64,000 nt of DNA. Origin: DYFX01 sp964400625. GTDB taxonomy: Bacteria > Patescibacteriota > Patescibacteriia > SG8-24 > DYFX01. The notes beneath the pieces are model-generated. The model worked only from the letters and a program-made list of their open reading frames with translations, was not told the DNA's origin and searched no databases. The position numbers and the translations under genes were made by a program. The DNA is taken from NCBI GenBank assembly GCA_964400625.1, contig CAYNUS010000007.1, positions 1 to 64,000 on the forward strand, in the 5' to 3' direction. Shown here piece by piece: positions 60,562 to 64,000 of the stretch. The first letter of the stretch is position 1. Each line of letters starts with the position of its first letter.

Positions 60562-61766
60562 AGGCGTTCGATGTTGCCGATGAAGTTGTAGATCGGCGTG
60601 ATGATGGCGACGGCGATGTAGGCGACGGTGAGCCCGATCACGATCAGCAGGACCGGCTCGAGGATGGTGGAGAGGTTCTTGGTGGTGACGTCGACCTCGT
60701 CCTCGTAGAACTCGGCGAGGTACTGGAAGGTCTCCTCGAGCTTACCGCTGCGTTCGCCGACGGCGAGCATCCTGGTGGCGATCGAGGGGAAGAGATGCGG
60801 GAACTCCTCGAGGATGGTCGAGGCGGGCACGCCGGTCTCGGTCCCCTGCTTCACGCGCAAGAGCGCCTTCTTGAAGCGCGCGTTGCGGAGGGTGGCCGAG
60901 ACGATCTCGAACGCGTCGCCGATCGTGATGCCGGACTTGAGCAGGGTCGCCATCGTGCGGGCGAACATCGCCAGGTTGAAGTTGCGCGCCAGCACGCCGA
61001 AGACCGGGATGCGGAGCAGGACGCCGTGGCTGAACGGCCGGATCGGCTTCCAGCCGAGGAACTGGATCAGGCCGAAGACGGCGGCGACCAGCCCGATCGA
61101 GAACGGGACGCCGTAGGCGACCATGAAGCGCGAGAAGCCGATCATGAGGCGCGTCGCCAGCGGGAGCTCGACCGTGATGGAATCGAAGAGGCCGATGACG
61201 CGCGGCAGGACGAAGAGCGACAGGCCCATGCCGATGCCGGCGGCGGCCACGAGCACCAGGACCGGATAGATCATGGCGCCGCGGATCTTGCGCTGGAGGT
61301 CGTAGCTCTTCGTCAGCTGGAGCGCGAGATCGTCGAGGCTGCGTTCGAGGGTGCCGCTCGATTCGCCGGCCCGGACCGTGGCGATGAAGAGTTCCGGAAA
61401 GATCTTGGGATACTGCGCGAAACCCTCCGAAAGCTGGCGTCCGCCCTCCACGGCCGCGTGGACGCCCATGAGCGCCTTCCGGAAGCGGCCTTGCGCCTGT
61501 TCCGCCAGCACGCGTACGGCCTCGTCGATCGGCAGGCCCGCCTTGATCATCAGCGACATGTGCTTGGCGAAGGTCACCTTGACCACGTTCGGCACCCAGC
61601 CGATGCCGAGCAGGTTCACGAAACTGCCGCCCGCGTCGCGGCGCAGCGAAACGACGAGCAGGCCCGCGCCGCGGATCTGTTCGGCGGCCTCGTCGCTGGA
61701 ACGCGCGTCGATGACGCCGTTCTCGATCTTGCCCTGGGGCGTGGTGGCGCTGTACTTGAATCGCAT
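60558..61766 (-). CDS. pilC: type IV pilus inner-membrane platform protein PilC
   Basis: A 402-residue T2SF protein with two repeated cytoplasmic domains and three transmembrane helices (about 167-187, 218-238, 375-398). The repeats carry the typical GE-S-G-LE motif (AGESSGTLERSL and VGERSGKLEETF). It anchors the pilus motor in the membrane. AAAGGAGG is 3 bases before the ATG. The gap to pilB is 19 bases. Confidence 0.95.
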   Translation of the reverse strand: MRFKYSATTPQGKIENGVIDARSSDEAAEQIRGAGLLVVSLRRDAGGSFVNLLGIGWVPNVVKVTFAKHMSLMIKAGLPIDEAVRVLAEQAQGRFRKALMGVHAAVEGGRQLSEGFAQYPKIFPELFIATVRAGESSGTLERSLDDLALQLTKSYDLQRKIRGAMIYPVLVLVAAAGIGMGLSLFVLPRVIGLFDSITVELPLATRLMIGFSRFMVAYGVPFSIGLVAAVFGLIQFLGWKPIRPFSHGVLLRIPVFGVLARNFNLAMFARTMATLLKSGITIGDAFEIVSATLRNARFKKALLRVKQGTETGVPASTILEEFPHLFPSIATRMLAVGERSGKLEETFQYLAEFYEDEVDVTTKNLSTILEPVLLIVIGLTVAYIAVAIITPIYNFIGNIERL

Positions 61767-61785
61767 GGTCCTCCTTTAACGCGGA

Positions 61786-63489
61786 TCAGTCGTGCATGGT
61801 ACGGAGCAGTTCCTCGACGGTCGTGAGGCCGTTCAGGACCTTGTTGATGCCGTCCTCGAGCATGGTCGTCATGCCCAAGCGGATGGCCTCGCGCTCGATC
61901 TCGTCGGCGTTGGCGCGGTTCATGATCAGGTTGCGGATCGTCTCGTTCATCTCGATGAGCTCGAAGATGCCGATGCGCCCGATGTACCCGGTGTGGCGGC
62001 AGAGCTCGCACTTGGCGCCGCTGTAGACCGTCAGGGTCTTCTTCTTGCCGAAGAGCCGCCGCGCGAGGTCGTCGGAGACGCCCGCCGCTTTCGCTTCGCT
62101 CGCGCTCATCGTACCGCTTTTCCGGCATTTCGGACAGATGCGGCGGACCAGGCGCTGGGCCATGATGAGGTTGATGGACGAGGCGATCAGGAACGGCTCG
62201 ATCTTCATGTCCAAGAGGCGCGGCAGGGTGGTGGCCGCGTTGTTGGTATGGAGGGTGGAGAGCACGAGGTGCCCCGTCATGGCCGAGTTCACGGCGATGC
62301 CGGCGGTCTCCTCGTCGCGGATCTCGCCGACCATGATGATGTCCGGGTTCTGGCGGACGATGGCGCGCAGGCCCGCCGCGAAGGTGATGCCCGTCTTGGG
62401 GTTGACCTGGATCTGGCTGACGCCGCCGATGTCGTATTCGATCGGATCCTCGATCGTGGTGATGTTCACCTCCGGCGTGTTGAGGATCTTCATCATCGCG
62501 TAGAGCGTCGTCGTCTTGCCGGAGCCGGTCGGCCCGGTCGAGAGGATCATGCCGAAGGGCTTCTTCATGGCGCGCATGGTCTTCTCGACGTCGGCATCGG
62601 AGAGGCCGATGGACTCCAGGTAGAAGTGCTTGCCGCGCTCGGTCAGGAGGCGCATCACGACCTTCTCGCCCTCGATGATCGGCACCACGTTGATGCGGAC
62701 GTCGACGGTCTCCCCTTCCAGCACGGTGCGGATCTTGCCGTCCTGCGCGGCGAAGTGCTCGTCGGTGCGCAGGCGCCCCATGATCTTGAGGCGCGTGACG
62801 ACGAGGTCGTGCATGTACTTGGGGTAGCGCACGATGTCATGCATGAGGCCGTCGATGCGGAAACGCACGAGCGCTTCCTTCTCGCGCGGCTCGATGTGCA
62901 TGTCGGAGGCGCCGGCCTGGTAGGCGTAGAGCAGGAGCGTGTCGACGATCTGCACGATCGGCAGCTCCTTCAGCGCGTCCTCGGGCGAGAGATCGGGCTT
63001 CTCGGCGAGCTTGCGTTCGATCTCGGCGATGATGGCCTGGAAGACGCTCTTGATGTCCTTCCGGTAGCGCGCGGCGACGAGCTCGATGTCGCTCCGGGTG
63101 GCGTAATAGAGGCGGACCTCCTTGCCCTTGAGCTTCTTGCGGACGGCGGCGACGGCCTCGAGGTTGCCGGGGTCGTTGACGGCGACGGCGACGGCGTCCT
63201 CCATGCGGCGGAACGGCATGACGCCGCTGCGCTTCACCATCTCGACCGGCACGAGCCGCAGGACGTCCTCGGGGATGGCCTCGTTGCGCAGGTTGATGTA
63301 CGGGACCCGGTAGATGTCGGCGAGCAGCCGCCCCATGTTCTCGTCGGTGATCACGTTCCGTTCGACGAGAAAATCGGCCAGCGGTTCGCCGCGGTCGTTG
63401 GCGCTCTGGTACGCGGCCTCGAGCTTCTCGGCCGGAAGCACCTCGAGCTCGCTGAGCGCCGCCTTCAATGTGTCGTTGGAAATCGCCAC
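61786..63489 (-). CDS. pilB: type IV pilus assembly ATPase PilB (GspE/PulE)
   Basis: A 567-residue assembly ATPase. The MshEN N-terminal domain covers about 1-150, Walker A GPTGSGKT lies at about 318-325, and the Asp box, Walker B (IIMVGEIRDEETA) and the His box follow. The C-terminal four-Cys zinc motif (CPKC ... CELC) is intact. It powers pilus extension. The start is GTG 63489 after an AGGAGG. No pilT is in view, so retraction is encoded elsewhere or absent. Confidence 0.96.
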   Translation of the reverse strand: MAISNDTLKAALSELEVLPAEKLEAAYQSANDRGEPLADFLVERNVITDENMGRLLADIYRVPYINLRNEAIPEDVLRLVPVEMVKRSGVMPFRRMEDAVAVAVNDPGNLEAVAAVRKKLKGKEVRLYYATRSDIELVAARYRKDIKSVFQAIIAEIERKLAEKPDLSPEDALKELPIVQIVDTLLLYAYQAGASDMHIEPREKEALVRFRIDGLMHDIVRYPKYMHDLVVTRLKIMGRLRTDEHFAAQDGKIRTVLEGETVDVRINVVPIIEGEKVVMRLLTERGKHFYLESIGLSDADVEKTMRAMKKPFGMILSTGPTGSGKTTTLYAMMKILNTPEVNITTIEDPIEYDIGGVSQIQVNPKTGITFAAGLRAIVRQNPDIIMVGEIRDEETAGIAVNSAMTGHLVLSTLHTNNAATTLPRLLDMKIEPFLIASSINLIMAQRLVRRICPKCRKSGTMSASEAKAAGVSDDLARRLFGKKKTLTVYSGAKCELCRHTGYIGRIGIFELIEMNETIRNLIMNRANADEIEREAIRLGMTTMLEDGINKVLNGLTTVEELLRTMHD

Positions 63490-63541
63490 AAGGTTCTCCT
63501 CCTACCTTCCCGCGCCCGTGCGCCGCCGCGCGGCGCTGAGG

Positions 63542-63931
63542 TTATTTCCTCTTGTCGAGCGTCTCCCGGATCTTGGCGACGATGTCCTGGATCGAGAAGT
63601 TGGCTTTGACGAGGTAGCCGTCGGCCCCGAGGGCCTCGGCGCGCTTGATGTCCTCCTCCTGTCCGAGGTTCGAGAGCACGATGACCGGGGTCGACTTGTT
63701 GACCGCCGCCGCGCGCATCTTCTCGAGCGCCTCGAACCCGTTCATCTTCGGGAGGATGAGGTCGAGCAGGATGAGGTCGGGATCGACCTTCGCGGCGAGC
63801 TCGACGGCCTGTTCGCCGTCGTTGGCGATCGTGACGTCGTAGCCCTCCTTCTTCAGCTTGACGGCGTAAATCTTGACGAGGAACGTCTCGTCTTCGACCA
63901 CCAGGATTTTCGGCGCGTTTTTGGCGGGCAT
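63542..63931 (-). CDS. single-domain response regulator upstream of pilB
   Basis: A 129-residue receiver with acid pair E13/D14, phospho-acceptor D57 (LILLDLILP), S in VLSNLG and K in LVKANFS. Its position directly before pilB suggests that it controls the pilus motor by protein contact. The upstream partial gene ends in a nearly identical way. Confidence 0.92.
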   Translation of the reverse strand: MPAKNAPKILVVEDETFLVKIYAVKLKKEGYDVTIANDGEQAVELAAKVDPDLILLDLILPKMNGFEALEKMRAAAVNKSTPVIVLSNLGQEEDIKRAEALGADGYLVKANFSIQDIVAKIRETLDKRK

Positions 63932-63940
63932 GGGCGTCGC

Positions 63941-64000
63941 TTACGGTCCTCCGAGACGGTCGTTCACCTTCTTCAGCACGTCGTCGAGCGAGTAGTTGGC
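63941..64000 (-). CDS. partial response regulator, C-terminal end
   Basis: The last 19 residues of a frame that continues past the window edge: ANYSLDDVLKKVNDRLGGP, then TAA at 63943-63941. It matches the end of the neighbouring receiver (KANFSIQDIVAKIRETL), so it is a second, tandem response regulator. Confidence 0.75.
   Translation of the reverse strand, partial: ANYSLDDVLKKVNDRLGGP

Overview
The window is a dense, GC-rich (clearly above 60 % by eye) bacterial chromosome segment. Gene content points to a member of the Candidatus Patescibacteria (CPR), perhaps Uhrbacteria-like. It has a monoderm-style type IV pilus cluster without PilQ, a VirD4/TraG-like ATPase flanked by small proteins that I associate with CPR genomes, single-domain response regulators, a tiny M16 peptidase/YidC pair, and few biosynthetic genes. 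Many promoters are easy to read (TTGACA-like, 17 bp, TATAAT-like). Several place the start codon only 6-9 nt after the -10 box, which suggests leaderless mRNAs.

Layout. 1-3.4 kb: tRNA-Gln, then an AT-richer block (DUF488, Mug-type glycosylase, zinc ribbon), a lipoprotein and ParB. 3.4-8.5 kb: fatty acid desaturase, convergent cyclopropane synthase, DEAD-box helicase, amidohydrolase. 8.5-17 kb: MazG-like, dnaX, a CPR-type protein, the TraG-like ATPase and partner, an unknown gene, cysS, an unknown anchored protein. 17-21.5 kb: a 1256-residue secreted protein ending in an auto-cleaving S74 chaperone domain, and a membrane protein. 21.7-28 kb: heat-shock region: dnaJ, then hrcA-grpE-(97 aa)-(58 aa)-hsp20-dnaK under a CIRCE operator, with dispersed inverted repeats. 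28-37 kb: P-type ATPase, SPFH protein, transporter fused to HEAT repeats, two tiny basic ORFs, M16 peptidase, YidC. 37-43 kb: sensor kinase with two response regulators, dusB, DoxX, tRNA-Glu, Ser/Thr kinase. 43-49.4 kb: murF, a PBP, a Ca-binding-repeat protein, rarA. 49.5-51.6 kb: tRNA-Pro, small envelope proteins, an exonuclease. 51.7-64 kb: the type IV pilus operon (pilB, pilC, several prepilins, PilX-like, PilM fusion), led by at least two response regulators.

The most striking observation lies at 34759-35064: two adjacent, very short basic ORFs (35 and 58 residues) whose products contain exact copies of the eukaryotic histone H3 N-terminal tail. The 58-residue protein begins MARTKQTARK, as eukaryotic H3 does, and ends with ARTKQTARKSTGG plus one Arg. 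The 35-residue protein has STGGKAPRK and ends in ARTKQTAR. They have their own promoter, ribosome binding site and terminator, and host-like codon use. Second is a 1391-residue pseudopilin in the pilus operon carrying three tandem seven-bladed propellers, each followed by a beta-sandwich-like module: a candidate pilus-tip adhesin.

Together the genes describe a small, host-dependent cell that invests in surface structures (pili, propeller pilin, S74 fiber-like protein, lipoproteins), lipid modification, scavenging transport and signalling. The H3-tail proteins raise the possibility of contact with a eukaryotic host, but that is inference.
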